A stretch of DNA of 64,000 nt from Patella vulgata (taxonomy: Eukaryota > Mollusca > Gastropoda > Patellidae). The notes beneath the pieces are model-generated. The model worked only from the letters and a program-made list of their open reading frames with translations. It did not search any database and was not told the DNA's origin. Both the position numbers and the translations under genes were made by a program. Shown here in pieces: positions 13,275 through 25,292 of this stretch (the first letter of the stretch is position 1; every line of letters starts with the position of its first letter). Where the stretch lies: the NCBI RefSeq assembly GCF_932274485.2, contig NC_065882.2, forward strand, positions 30,708,890-30,772,889, written 5' to 3'.

Positions 13275-14454
13275 AAGATAGGTTGCCAGGCAACAAAACA
13301 TACGCCCACAACAGCTAAATCGTCCGGGCAGTCAACAAGAGTTGTTGCATATTTTTACTTTTTTCAGTAATGAAACATTTATAATACACTAAAATCTGAT
13401 TAAGAGCAACAACTCATGAAGTAATTATCAGAAAACCATTATAATTTGTTTGTTTGTATAAAGTTCTGCCCCATGCTAACGTTTTGTATACAAAACTTTT
13501 AATATCATGGATTTAGCTGTTCAAGACATAAAAATCCATTGAAAATCAATATACTTGTTCGTCTCAAGATCTTAAACTCTGTGTATAAATCTGATGTTAA
13601 TCGGATGATAACTTTAGCCTTTAGAGCGTCACAAAGTGATCAAGGGCCACAACTTTGGCATATTGAGTCACACGTGTTTGTTTATGTACGGTAAATATGT
13701 CTCCAGAATAACTTTGCTCTTCAATAAATAAATGGCAACACGAGGGCGACTTTAACTTCGCCCTAGGTTCTTTGGAGGGAGAAATCAGCGGTGGTTGGGC
13801 GACTATTTCGCCCACTAGTTCGAGCCCTGATCTATAGGCTTCTTCGTTGTACTGATCTCAATAATGCATATAAATTTCATACAGATTGGATGATAACTTA
13901 CGTCGATAGAGCTTTCACAAGGTTCAACAAAGTGAAACAAGGGCCCTAAATCTAGAAGTAATTAAACAGAATTTCCTGAAATTTAATAGGCCTCTCAATA
14001 ATGCATATCAATTTAATACGGATCAAATAATTTACATTGACAGAGTGTTCACAAGGCTAAACAAAGTGAAGCGAGGGTAATAACTGTAGAAGTTATCAAT
14101 GGAAATTGCTGAAATTCAATAGGCGTCTTCGTTTTTTCAATGATCTACAAAACGAATATAAATTTCATACAGATCAGATGACAACTTATGTCGATAAAGT
14201 ATTCACAAGGTTCAACAAAGTGAAACATGGGCCATAACTCTGGAAGTGATTAACGGAAATTGTTGAAATTAAATAGGCTTCTTCGTTTCACTAATGTAAA
14301 CAGCATAACAATATAACTTTCAAATAATAAATGTAGTCTGTAGAGTGTTCACAAAAACTGTAGACAATGGACGGACAGATGGACGTATGGACAGACAGAC
14401 GTACTTACAGACGAAGGCAATATTCAACCACACTTCCATGTGGGTGTATAAAAA
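13275..14454 (+). mobile_element. Type B pearl-like (HINE-type) element
   Basis: The 5' end is AGATAGGTTGCCAGGCAAC with subterminal ATACGCCCAC. The core has ~150-bp units with GTTCACAAGG and AAGTGAAACAAGGGCC (subtype C units from 13820). The 3' end has GACGGACAGATGGACG-type repeats and a hairpin ending GTGGGTGTATAAAA. It lies in the KEAP1 intron, and its 3' end is 33 bp from the KEAP1 splice donor. Confidence 0.8.
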
Positions 14455-14489
14455 TGTACAACAAAACTGTCATCAAGCAAAAAACAAAC

Positions 14490-15709
14490 CTCTCAGCTGA
14501 ACAATGATGCTGTTGACCTTGTGATCCACCCACAGCATATATCATTCCATCTATAACAGCTATACCAACACGATTTCTAGGTACATTCATAGGTGTCCTT
14601 GGCATCCACATGTTTCTCATAGGATCATACATATCTGTTGATCCTGAGTCCATATTACCATCAGGTGAATTATTTCTCCCCCCTACCACATATAAAGATC
14701 CTTTAACCAAACACGCTGATAGTCCACTTCTAGGTACAGGCAAATCAGGTAATCTATGCCACTGATTAGCGTGTGGATTATAACATTCAAAATTACTTAA
14801 AGATTGTCTTAAATATCCTCCAGCACAGAATATAACTAATGGAGAACAAGGTCGACGAGGCCTTTCTGGACACTGCTCGTGCAGTTTTAATTTTTTCAGC
14901 TTTTCAGACAAAGTTTGGAGGCACTGAGGCATTTTCTTTAGAATTTTACAACTATTTAATTGGGATTCCAAGAATAAAGGTGACAAAAAATTGATCCGCA
15001 CTGCACCAAGTAATGATTCTAGTTTTAGAAGACGTTTTTCGGGGTCGTTTTCAACCCATCTAATAACTGCTTGAAATACTTCAGATTCGCATTTGATATT
15101 TAGTTCATCTTGTTTAATAAGATTGATCATTTGGCATGGACTTAACATCAAAAATTCCTCACATTTGATAACTTCACAGAAATTTTTATGAATGAATGTT
15201 CGAGCTTTGGTTTCTAACTCTAAGCACCCATGTTCACTAGCGAAATTTGATATTCCTATACAATTACTAGGGTCTAACTGACGTTCTAGAAACAAACAAC
15301 AAGCTTCAACAACATGTGTCATTTGAAACATAGTAGCTGCTGGAAGTAAGAAACAAACATTTAATTCGTTGATACGTATTTCAGCTGTATAAGCAAAATC
15401 TATTAGACCTGAGAGTGTACATGGAGATATTCCATGTAATGGAATCAAATCCATATCTTTTTCTCGCATACCACCTGTAAACATTGCACGAAAATAGGGA
15501 CTTGCTGCTGCTAAAACTATCTTATGCACTAAAAACTTTTCCTCGCCAACAACTAAAGTAACATCACATAAATTATTTGTGCGTTGTAAGACTGTCATTA
15601 CTTCAAAAGCTTCTTTAGGATATTTCATTATGGTAAACTGGATACTACCATCAGGAGGTTTCTCTGTTACCAATGGTTTTGGACTGTAGCAGGAAGAAGG
15701 AGCAGCCAT
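14490..15709 (-). CDS. KEAP1: KEAP1 (Kelch-like ECH-associated protein), first coding exon
   Basis: This is the substrate adaptor of the cullin-3 ubiquitin ligase that holds NRF2-type factors in the cytoplasm and senses electrophiles. The exon codes for about 406 residues from ATG at 15709: BTB (about 45-150, with CDVTLVVG and [19 protein letters not shown]), BACK (about 150-265), then Kelch blades 1 and 2 ([35 protein letters not shown]). Identity as KEAP1 rather than another Kelch-like protein rests on [10 protein letters not shown], AGGYxRQSLS and [10 protein letters not shown]. By an ungapped comparison from memory with human KEAP1, NRF2-contact residues Y334, S363, R380, N382 and R415 are kept. 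Sensor Cys288 is kept, Cys273 is Ile, and Cys151 is Asn with a Cys two residues on. The coding exon stops at a GT donor (14489-14488) inside SAER, in phase 2. Blades 3-6 are not found downstream in the window. Confidence 0.93.
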
Positions 15710-16659
15710 ATTTTGTTTAATTTTGTGTCAACTATTTTCACTAAATTCGGTAAAAATAATTAATGTCTTCATAACCTAAAAATATAAATTTCAAATATAA
15801 CTATTTGCAACAAATGTTTGTATCAAACTTCACCAAAACACTCATTTATAATGATTTAGACTAATTGCAATGAATTCAAACGGTGCCATGGGCTGAAAAG
15901 GAAGCAGTATAGATAAAAAAAATAATTAAAATCCAAACCAATACAAATATGGATTGACATAGTCGGAATAAATGAAAGGAACTATTTCATAATGACACAG
16001 ATTAATAACAGTTTTTAATTTTACGAAGATAAGGGGCCAGACCAAGAAATATTCTACTACAATAAAGAGCACACTACCTAAAGTTACAGCCTTGGCAATG
16101 AAAAGTAAAGTGCTTATATTGTACAACATATCAAATTATTAGTTTATTTTCACGTTTTGTCTTACACAATAGACATATTGTTAGCTTTTGACACATGTGT
16201 ATTAATTCTACAAGCCTTGTGTTTATTTCCCCAGATAATCGCACTACCCTTCAACCCAAAATGCTTTCTATAGATCCCATATTATGTAATATATGATTGG
16301 TGAAATACCCATGCTGTTAGTCTTAATTGCGAAGACATTTAAACAAAAGGATTTAATCAGGGTAGGGAGTCGACGTGTACACACGTAAATCAGATGCGTG
16401 AGATTTATCATTCGTGGATGTGTTGTCAGTGTGGGAAATACTGTCTTAAATGGATATATAAATACACGTTTTATGATTGTGGACGTATGTGCATCTCAAG
16501 AAAGCTTTGCTTCGGAACCGTTCCGTCGCCATTAAAAATCCAACATCAAAATCACTGTTGTGATCTTGTAAAATAATCCCCGGATAATGACAGGCATTAC
16601 AGATACCTGTCCTCGTATGAATCTTGAAAAACAATATTTCACCGTATCGCAACAGGTCA
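15710..16659. other. KEAP1 5' flank; no separate gene recognised
   Basis: It probably holds the KEAP1 5' UTR and promoter, or an upstream intron. No TATA box, antioxidant response element or second exon could be pointed to with confidence. Short open frames (15926-16129 minus, 16394-16576 plus) have no recognisable content. Confidence 0.4.
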
Positions 16660-17110
16660 GTACTAAAACTAACACTTATTACAATATTTCAACATCGTGC
16701 TGCAAAATAGACATTCGACGGCAAAACTGAACGATGACCCACAACTAAACACATCGTAATATCTGAACATCGCAGGTGAAATTAGATGTTTGACAACAAA
16801 ATTGAACACCTTGCGTAATTGGACACCTTGACCGCTTTTAATCACGGCTCGGGAAATTGAACGGTTCAACTAATTATTGAACAGTCGTGCTAATTAGACG
16901 AGACACTTATAATTCAACACGTGTGGTGAATCTTCAACACGTGTTGAGAAACTAAACACTAGTTAATTAAACGCTTGGTAATCAACAGTGAGATTGAAAT
17001 TCGATACAAGTACAAATTGAGCACTATTCGCCAAATTCAACCATATTTATGCATAATTGGACACAGAGTAGAAATTAACGCTTTTTACGCTAGATTAAAC
17101 GGTACCAATG
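16660..17110. repeat. Cryptic short-period repeat with E-box palindromes
   Basis: Degenerate units of about 17-27 bp built on AATTGAACA / TTCAACAC recur about fifteen times. Two contain the palindrome AACACGTGT (near 16917 and 16936). It lies about 1 kb upstream of the KEAP1 start. Nothing else in the window resembles it. Confidence 0.45.
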
Positions 17111-17634
17111 TTACAGTGTATGCTGACTGAAAGAACAAACCTACACGCTTAGATATATTTTAAAATTAATCTTCACCTCATGTCTACTTTTATTTAAATA
17201 ATTTTAAACATTTTTAGAGTTTTCATGAGTCTTTCAAATGAAAATACTAACATTGTTCTTCAAATCATCAAATTTGTTGAAACTTTAATAGGTAGTTGAA
17301 AGTGAAAATGAGTTTTGATGTTATATAGTATTATAAATAATGGTGATAAATTTCTGATTCGTTTGTATTTCATTCTTTCAATATTTCATTCATTCATTAA
17401 TCATTCAATTAAAAGGGGCATTGGGTAAGATTAGATAAAGAGCCGACAGTTCTCGCTATATTAGTTAACAAGAGCATCGCTAACGCTGCAATATACGTCC
17501 ACATTCCTGCTTTGATTGATATGGTATTTTTCAAAATGAAGAGAATGAAATATGAAATGGCTATAATATGACAAGAGGCAAAGAAGGTTAGGCGTTGGGT
17601 TATTTTGCCAAATTTACAGACAAGATATTAACAA
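17111..17634. other. No gene recognised
   Basis: AT-rich sequence with no convincing open frame or repeat match in the window. Confidence 0.4.
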
Positions 17635-18984
17635 AAGATAGGTTGCCAGGCAACGAAACATACGTCCACAGCAGCTAAATCGTCCGGGCAGTCAACAAGA
17701 GTTGTCGCATATTTTTACTTTTTTCGGTAATGAAACATTTATAATACACTAAAATCTGATTAAGAACAACAACTCAGAAAACCATTAAAATTTGTTTGCT
17801 TTTTATAAAGTTTTGCCCATGCTAACGTTTTGTATACAAAACTTTTAATATCATGGATTTAGCTGTTCCAAGTCATAAAGATAGGTTGCCAGGCAACGAA
17901 ACATACGCCCACAGCAGCTATATCGTCCGGGCAGTCAACAAGAGTTGTCGCATATTTTTACTTTTTTTGGTAATGAAACATTTATAATACATTCAAATCT
18001 GATTAAGAGTAACAACTCATTAAGTAATTATCAGAAAATATTAGAATTTGTTCGGTTTTTATAAAGTTCTGTGTATACTGTGTATAAATTTAAAGTCAAT
18101 CGGATATTAACTTTGACCTGTAGAGCGTCCACAAGATTTTTCAAAGTGATCAAGGGTCATAACTCTGGCAGTAATTATCGGAAATCGCTGAAAATTAATA
18201 GACTTCTTCGTCTCATGACCTTAAACACTGTGTATAACTTTAATATCAATCGGATATTATTAACTTTAGCCTTTAGAGCGTTCACAAGATTTTTCAAAGT
18301 GATCAAGGGCCATAACTCTGGCAAAAATTTAAAGTCAATCGGATATTAACTTTAGCCTCTAGAGCGTCCACAAGATTTTTCAAAGTGATCAAGGGCCATA
18401 ACTCTAGCTGTAATTATTGGAAATCGCTGAAAATCAATAGGCTTCTTCTTCTCATGGCCTTAAACACTGTGTATAAATTTAATCAATTGGATATTAACCT
18501 TAGCCTCTAGAGCGTCCACAAGATTTTTCAAAGTGATCAAGGGCCATAACTGTGGCAGTAATTATTGGAAATCACTGAAAATCAAGACTTCTTCGTCTCA
18601 TGACCTTAAACACTGTGTATAAATTTAAAGTCAATCGGATATTAACTTTGACCTCTAGAGCGTCCACAAGATTTTTCAAAGAGATCAAGGGCTATAACTC
18701 TAGCTGTAATAGGATTCTTCGTCTCGTGACCTTAAACACTGTGTATAAATTTAAAGTCAATCGGTTATTAACTTTAGCCTCTAGAGAGTCCACAAGATTT
18801 TTTGAAGTGATCAAGGGCCATAACTCTGGCAGTAATTATCGGAAATAGCTGAAAATCAATAGGCTTCTTCGTCTAATGACCTTAAACACTGTGTATAAAG
18901 TCAATCGGATATTAATGGACGGACGGACGGACGGACGGGGGCGACGACAATATACGACCACATTTAAATGTGGGCTTATAAAAA
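17635..18984 (+). mobile_element. Type B pearl-like element with a second 5' end inside
   Basis: Canonical 5' end at 17635 and a second copy of the same 5' segment at 17877, so either a nested insertion or a duplicated head. Several ~150-bp core units run from about 18060 to 18905 (each with GCGTCCACAAGATTTTTCAAAG and GGGCCATAACTCTGGCAG). The 3' end has (GGAC)n, GGGGCGACGACAATA and a hairpin ending GTGGGCTTATAAAA. Confidence 0.8.
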
Positions 18985-19845
18985 ATAAAGTGGGTGTGAC
19001 CCAGGGGTCGAGGCGTGCACAAAAATAAATAGTTGTTGTCTTTGCGGTATAAGGAACAAATATGCAAAGTTCCAAGATGATCCATTCAGAATTGCAGTAT
19101 ACCAAATTCCAAAATAATCCATACAGAATTGTGAAATGAAATGAAATGGGGTTTAATGTCCTATTGTTCCGCTCCTAAACTGGGCTAATGAAGACGGGCA
19201 TACGCCATACAGTGTGCTATGAGGGAAATTTTGCCAACACTTATATCTTTTACGTGGACGCCAATGTGTTCACGGAACCTCAGTTTTTCGTCCCATCTGA
19301 ACGACTAGACAGCTGTCCTTGTCAGGACCTCCATCCTGCATCACTGACAAGGGGAAACCAGAAAATCTGGATGAACTTTCTCGGCCAATGCAGGGATTGA
19401 ACACCCAACCTCCAGGCTAGCGAGCCAGCGTCTTACCCTCTAAGCCACCGTGATACCCCATACAGAATTGTGGCCTTAGGCTATAAGGAATACATATGCC
19501 AAGTACCAAGCTGATCCATTCAGAATTGTGGGCTGTATACATTGAACACAAAAACTGGGCTTGGCTCTGCTCCTGGGGGTTGGGTAATCACCAAAAAACA
19601 ATAGGGATCATCCTTAGGGTATAAGGAATAGGTATGCAAAGTTTTAAAAGGATCTGTTAAGAATTGCGGCCTGTAGGCGAAACATTAGACACACAAAATT
19701 TGGGCGTGGCTCTGTCCTAGGGGGTCGGGCATGCACCAAAAATAAAAGAGGTCATCCTTAGGGTATAAGGAATAAGTATGAAAAGTTTTCAGGACGAATG
19801 ATTAAGAATTGCGGTCTGTAAGCGCCACACAGATGCATAAAGGGT
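18985..19845 (+). repeat. Family E tandem repeat (~150-180 bp)
   Basis: Units carry TATAAGGAATA(C/A)(A/G)TATG and GATCCATTCAGAATTG-like segments, recurring near 19045, 19480, 19622 and 19760. The SINE at 19134-19459 interrupts it. The transition into type A core near 19845 is not sharp. Confidence 0.5.
19134..19459 (-). repeat. tRNA-headed SINE with ATTTC tail
   Basis: Same family as 11756-12110. The head on minus has an A-box-like TGGCTTAGAGGG and a B-box-like GTGTTCAATCCC. The tail is (ATTTC)n. Target duplication ATACAGAATTGTG is exact at 19121-19133 and 19460-19472, which suggests a fairly recent insertion. Confidence 0.9.
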
Positions 19846-21982
19846 CCACAACTTTGATATAGCAGATGTTTACATTATTTGCGTACGAGGGGCGGCCATT
19901 TTGTCTGGCAATTTTGATCCAATTTCATGAAACTCATATTCAGACAAAATTACGGTGTAACGGTGATATATTCAAACGTTTTTTTAAATCGGATAATAAT
20001 TGTGACCTCTAGAGGGACCACAAGCTAAAAATGCGATTTTTCGTAAAATCAGGGGTCATAATTCGAGAAGTTACGATTCGATATGCACTAAATTAGAAAG
20101 GAACCAAGATATTTCGGTTATAAACATGCAATTCAAATTTCATCAAAATTAGATAACAATTGTGACCTCCAAAGGGTCCACAACCCTGATACACAATATT
20201 TTGACACTATTTGTGAATGAGGGGCGGCCATTTTGTCCGTCAGTTTCAGTTCGATTTTTACGACATTCAAACTCAACCATCCTTATAGGGTGTAACGGTG
20301 ATATAGCCAAACGTTTTTTTTAAATCGGATAAAAATTGTGACCTCTATGGGGTCCACAAGATAAAAACACGATTTTTCGTAAAATCAGGGGCCTATTCAG
20401 GAAGTTATGCTTCGATATGAAATTTGTGACCTCCAGAGGGTCTACAACCCTGATACGCAATATTTTGACACTATTTGCGATCGAGGGTCATTTTGTCCGT
20501 CAGTTTCGGTCCGAAATTCAAGCTCAACCATCCTTAGGGTGTAACGGTGATATATTCACACGTCTCTATGGAGTCCACAAACTAACCAGCGGCTGACAGG
20601 CAGGATACGCCCACATTTTCGAGAGATGTATAGAGAACAAGCTAACAAGAAAGTGATTTTTCCTACTATCAAGGGCCATAATTCAGGAAATTACAATTCT
20701 ATATGCACGAATATCGAAAGGAACTGAGATCTTTGTGTTATAAACTATCATTTCAAGTTTCAACAAAATCGGATAAAAATTGTGACGTCTATAGGGTCCA
20801 CAACCTTGATATACCGTATTTTTACGCTATTTGAGAACGAACGGCGGCCATTTCGTCTGTCAATTTTGGGCCGATTTTCACGAAATTTGATACTCAGTCG
20901 TCCTTAGAGTTTAACAGTGATATAATAATACGTTTTTTTAAATCGGATAAAAATTATGACTTCTATAGGGTCCACAAGCTAAAAACGCGATTTTTCAAGT
21001 TTCAACAAAATCAGATAAAAATTGTGATCTTTATAGGGTCCACAACCTTGATATACCATATTTTTACGCTATTTGAGAACGAACGGCGGCCATTTCGTCT
21101 GTCAATTTTGGGCCGATTTTCACGAAATTCGATACTCAGTCGTCCTTAGGGTTTAACGGTGATATAATAATACGGGTTTTTAAATCAGATAAAAATTATG
21201 ACTTCTATAGGGTCTACAAGCTAAAAACGCGATTTTTCGTACAATCAGGGGCCATAATTCAGGAAGTTATGGTCCGATATGCGGGAATATCAAAAGGAAC
21301 CGAGATCTTTGTGTTATAAACTTACATTTCAAGTTTCAACAAAATCGGATAAAAATTGTGACCTCTATTGGGTCCACAAGCTAAAAACGTGATTTTTCGT
21401 ACAAACACGGGCCATAATCCATGAAGTTTTAATCCGATACATGCCAATATCGAAAGCAGCCGAGATCTTTTGGAGATAAACCTATATTTCAAGTTTCATC
21501 AAAATCGGATAAGAATTGTGACCTGTAGAGTGTCCACAAACAAATTGTGGACGGACGGACAGGGCTGACGGCATAATACGTCCACATGAAAATGTGGGCG
21601 TATAAAAACACGATTTTTCGTACAATTAGGGGCCATAATTCACAAAGTTATGGTCTGATATCGAAAGGAACCGAGATCTGTGGATTATAAACATACATTT
21701 CAAGTTTAAACCAAATTGGATAAAAATTGTGACCTCTATAGTGTTCACAAGCTAAAAACACGATTTTTCTTACAATCAGGGGCAATAATCCATGAAGTCA
21801 CCATTCCATACATGCCAATATCGAAAGCAACCAAGATCTTTTGGAGATAAACCTATATTTCAAGTTTCGTTGAAATCGGATAAGAATTGTGACCTGTAGA
21901 GTGTTCACAAACAATTGTGGACGGACGGACAGACAGGGGCAACGACAATATATGTCCACAACAAAATGTGGGCGTATAAAAA
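19846..21982 (+). mobile_element. Type A pearl-like element (outer copy)
   Basis: Diverged type A core from about 19846 and a canonical 3' end at 21905-21982 with GGACGGACGGACAGACAGG and a hairpin ending GTGGGCGTATAAAA. A canonical 5' end was not found. It is interrupted by a second type A element at 20584-21606: the core phrase reading '..CACAAGCTAAAAACACGATTTTT' elsewhere is split across that insertion. Confidence 0.7.
20584..21606 (+). mobile_element. Type A pearl-like element nested in another type A copy
   Basis: It runs from a complete 5' end (AACCAGCGGCTGACAGGCAGG) to a 3' end (GGACGGACGGACAGGG, hairpin, GTGGGCGTATAAAA). The host copy resumes directly with ACACGATTTTTCG. No clear target duplication, as expected for rolling-circle-type elements. 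Confidence 0.75.
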
Positions 21983-22284
21983 TAGATAATGAAAACAGAA
22001 TATGATGAAAATTTCAGTCATATTGCTTCACTCTGACCTTTGATCATCATTACTACCGTTAGTACGATAATAAACAAAGTATTTATTTTCCATTTTTACG
22101 TTAAATCATCCATCACAAAAGATATTCAAATCCACTAAATATCGAAATATCACAGGCAAACGATGGCATCGAGAGTTGATTATGGTCTTCATGAGTTAAT
22201 TAATGTCTAATTAATAATTTAGATAACATTTAAAGGCTAAAGAAAGACCTCCAATAGGAAGATTTAGCTCTTGCATATCAATAA
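21983..22284 (+). repeat. Family H repeat
   Basis: Carries GAAAATTTCAGTCA near 22008 and AAGACCTCCAATAGG..GATTTAGCTCTTGCAT near 22245. Related copies are at about 25300-25440 with 26180-26250, and inverted at 54860-55100. Confidence 0.5.
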
Positions 22285-22540
22285 AGATAGGCTGCCAGGC
22301 AACGAAACCTATGCCCACAGCAGCTAAGTCGGCCGCGCAGTCAACAAGGGTTGTCGCATATTACGAGTAACAACACATTTGGCTTCCAGTTCTATCCTAC
22401 GCTAACGTTTAGTATACAAAACATTTAATATTAAGGGCTATAACTCTGGCAGTATCGGAAATCTTTGAAAATCAATAGGCCTCTTCGTCCCATGACCTTA
22501 AACACTGAATATAAATATGAAGTCCATCAGATATTAACTG
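22285..22540 (+). mobile_element. Type B pearl-like element, truncated
   Basis: 5' end (AGATAGGCTGCCAGGCAAC, CCCACAGCAGCTAA) and part of one core unit (GACCTTAAACACTG..). The 3' end is missing. The hairpin has a G-T wobble in place of the T-A pair. Confidence 0.7.
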
Positions 22541-22759
22541 TACTTTCCGGCTTTTATTTAACAAATAAATTATCTCTGCAAGTTATCATCAAATTATGCA
22601 CAAAATTATACAGCTAAAAACATCGGTTGAGACGTGTTCGGTTACATTATCTCGAGCGCTCGACTTAGTATTTTGAGCGCTGACTTAATATCTCGAGCGC
22701 TCCAGAATTTTTTTTTGCGTGTCCTAAACCAGCTACCATATTCGAGTCTGTCTCTTTAT

Positions 22760-23098
22760 GAAATTAATTTCACTAGTATCTGAAATGGGGTGTCAAGAAA
22801 ACCGTTGTGTGCTTTTGTAGATTTGTTGGACTTAGTCTTACTTTTACCCAACTTCCTAGTCTTTGTCTTCAGTCTGACCAGTTTATTTTGAATGTGTTTA
22901 TCACCAAACGTCACACGGTCGTCATGTAAAGCCGTTATGATAGATCGATGCTCCCCAGTTGTCGGGAATTTATTAACAATGCCTAGTATAAGGTAGTTTG
23001 GTTACAGTGCTCAAATCATAGGGGTACTTGTCCAATCCAGTGCTGGATAGCAATTCATCGATAGATGTCATCTTGCAGGGCTCATTCTCAGATCTAGA
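22760..23098 (-). pseudogene. Orphan coding fragment, product not recognised
   Basis: Two adjoining minus-strand frames look coded. The first reads ..SENEPCKMTSIDELLSST.. and LDKYPYDLSTVTKLPYT from 23098 to about 22985. The second, one base out of phase, begins GIVNKFPTTGEHRSIITALH and runs about 75 codons to a stop near 22763, with a lysine-rich stretch (KTKTRKLGKSKTK). The frame change may be a one-base indel, or TACTAG may be a splice acceptor. The upstream side ends exactly at the 5' end of the type A element at 23099, so the insertion appears to have cut the frame. I do not recognise the family, and the continuation beyond 23880 was not found. Confidence 0.4.
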
Positions 23099-23880
23099 AA
23101 CCAGCGGCTGCCAGACAGGATACGCCAACATTTTAGAGAGATGGATAGAGAACAAGCTAAAAAGAAAGTGATTTTTCCTACAATCAGGGGCCATAATTCA
23201 GGAAGTTACGGTCCGATATCTGCGAATATCGAAAGGAACCGAGATCTTTGGGTTATAAACTTACATTTCAAGTTTCAACAAAATCGGATAAAAATTGTGA
23301 CCTCTATAAGGTCCACAACCTTGATATACCATATTTTTACGCTATTTGAGAACGAACGATGGCCATTTTGTCTGTCAATTTTAGGCCAATTTTCACAAAC
23401 TTCGAACCCAGCCATCCTTAGGGTGTAACAGTGATATAATAATACGTTTTTTAAATCAGATAAAAATTATGACCTCTATAGCGTCCACAAGCTAAAAGCG
23501 TGATTTTTCTTACAATCAGGGGCCATAATTCAGGAAGTTACGGTCCGATATCTGCGAATATCGAAAGGAACCGAGATCTTTAGGTTATCAACTTACATTT
23601 CAAGTTTCAACAAAATCGGATAAAAATTGTGAGGTCTATAGTGTCCACAAGCTAAAAACGTGATTTTTCGTACAAACAGGGGCCATAATCCATGAAGTTT
23701 CGATCCGATACATGCCAATATCAAAAGCAGCCGAGATCTTTTGGAGATAAACCTATATTTCAAGTTTCATCAAAATCGGATAAGAATTGTGACCTGTAGA
23801 GTGTCCACAAACAAATTGTGGACGGACGGACGTCTGGACCAACGACCATATAGTCCACATGAAAATGTGGGCGTATAAAA
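23099..23880 (+). mobile_element. Type A pearl-like element (short copy)
   Basis: Both ends present: ACCAGCGGCTGCCAGACAGG at the left; GACGGACGGACG, the hairpin and GTGGGCGTATAAAA at the right. Few core units. Confidence 0.8.
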
Positions 23881-24587
23881 AACAACTAAGTCCGTCGATC
23901 AAGGCTTAAGTCTACACAATAATTAAATAAGATACTACGATTATGAAAATAATTTTCACCAAGTTACCGAAAAGTGTCTGGAAAATAAAGACTACAAATA
24001 AAAATTTTGTTTCCGTAACTTTCCGGTGTCAAATAGTTCTGCGTATTTAAAGCTTGCAAATATTTATTTCCTAAAATAAAGAGAGCACAACGTAAACGAA
24101 GGTTGTAACTTTGTTACCACTAAATAAAAGTAAATCCAAAAATGTTGTAATGAGTTTATCTTGTCACGCTCATGGTTTTGAAAGTTAGAAATGAAGCGAA
24201 GCTATTACAGCTAGCTCTGTGCCCAAATCAAAAATCAAATCAAAGAGTGCAATCAAAATTTTTACTCACGTTCGCTATTAAATTAACACGAAAGTCGAAG
24301 TGTGTAATGAGTGATTTTTTACTCGGCTTTATATACCAATACATGTTTGTAAAACACATAATGTGACGTATATTTGCTGCGATGGACGGGGGCGACAACA
24401 CTCACATCCAGTAGTAACCCGTCTCTTCTCATGTGATATACACATTTGTTGTTAAGTAGTCTCTTTCAAACAGACACTTAAATGTAGAACATACATGAAA
24501 ACGAAAAAAACCTATAAACATAATGATAAATGTATTAAATACTGCATTTTAACATGATACAATATATACAACGAACAGAAAAAACAT
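23881..24587. other. No gene recognised
   Basis: AT-rich sequence; the small frame at 24172-24366 has no recognisable content. Confidence 0.4.
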
Positions 24588-25292
24588 TAACTTTTGCCTC
24601 CAGAGCGTCCACAAGATATTTCAAAGTGATCAAGGGCTATAACTCTTGCACAGTAGCAGTAATTATCGGCAATTGTTGAAAATCAATAGACTTAGTCGTT
24701 TTAAGACCTTAAACACTGTGTATAAATTTAAAGTGAATCGGGTATTAACTTTAGCCTCTAGATTGTCCACAAGATTTTTCAAAGTGGTCAAGGCCATAAC
24801 TCTGGCAGTAATCATTGGAAATTGTTTAAAACCAATAGGATTCCCGTCTCATGACCATAAACACTGTGAATAAATTTAAATTCAATCGAATATTAACTTT
24901 AGCTTCTAGAGCATCCACAAGATTTTTCAAAGTGATCAATGGCCATAACTCTTGCAGTAATTATCCGAAATTCTGAAAATCAATAGGATTCCTCGCCTCA
25001 TGACCTTAAACACTGTGTATAAATTGAAAGTCAATCGGATATTAAATTTAGCTTCTAGCGGATCCACAAGTTATTTCAAAGTCATCAAGAGCCATATTGT
25101 TCGAAACATTGAAACTCAACATGCTTCTTCGTCTCATGACCCGAAACACTGCGTATAAATTTAAAGTCCATCGGATAACAACTTTAGCCTCTAGAGCGTC
25201 CACAAGATTTTTCAAAGTGATCAAGGGTCATAACTCTGGCTGTAATTATCGGAAATCGATGAAAATCAATAGGATTGCTCGTCTCATGACTT
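24588..25292 (+). mobile_element. Type B core repeats without ends
   Basis: About five ~150-bp units with AGCGTCCACAAGATTTTTCAAAG-like and GGCCATAACTCTGGCAG-like segments; neither end is present. Confidence 0.7.

Noticed and set aside
18071-18848. Open frames in the type B core (also 24646-25294)
   Set aside because: Same monomer effect as at 46957; no independent evidence of coding.
17877-18905. CRISPR-like array
   Set aside because: Regular 150-bp units with no short spacers; eukaryotic satellite-type repeats.
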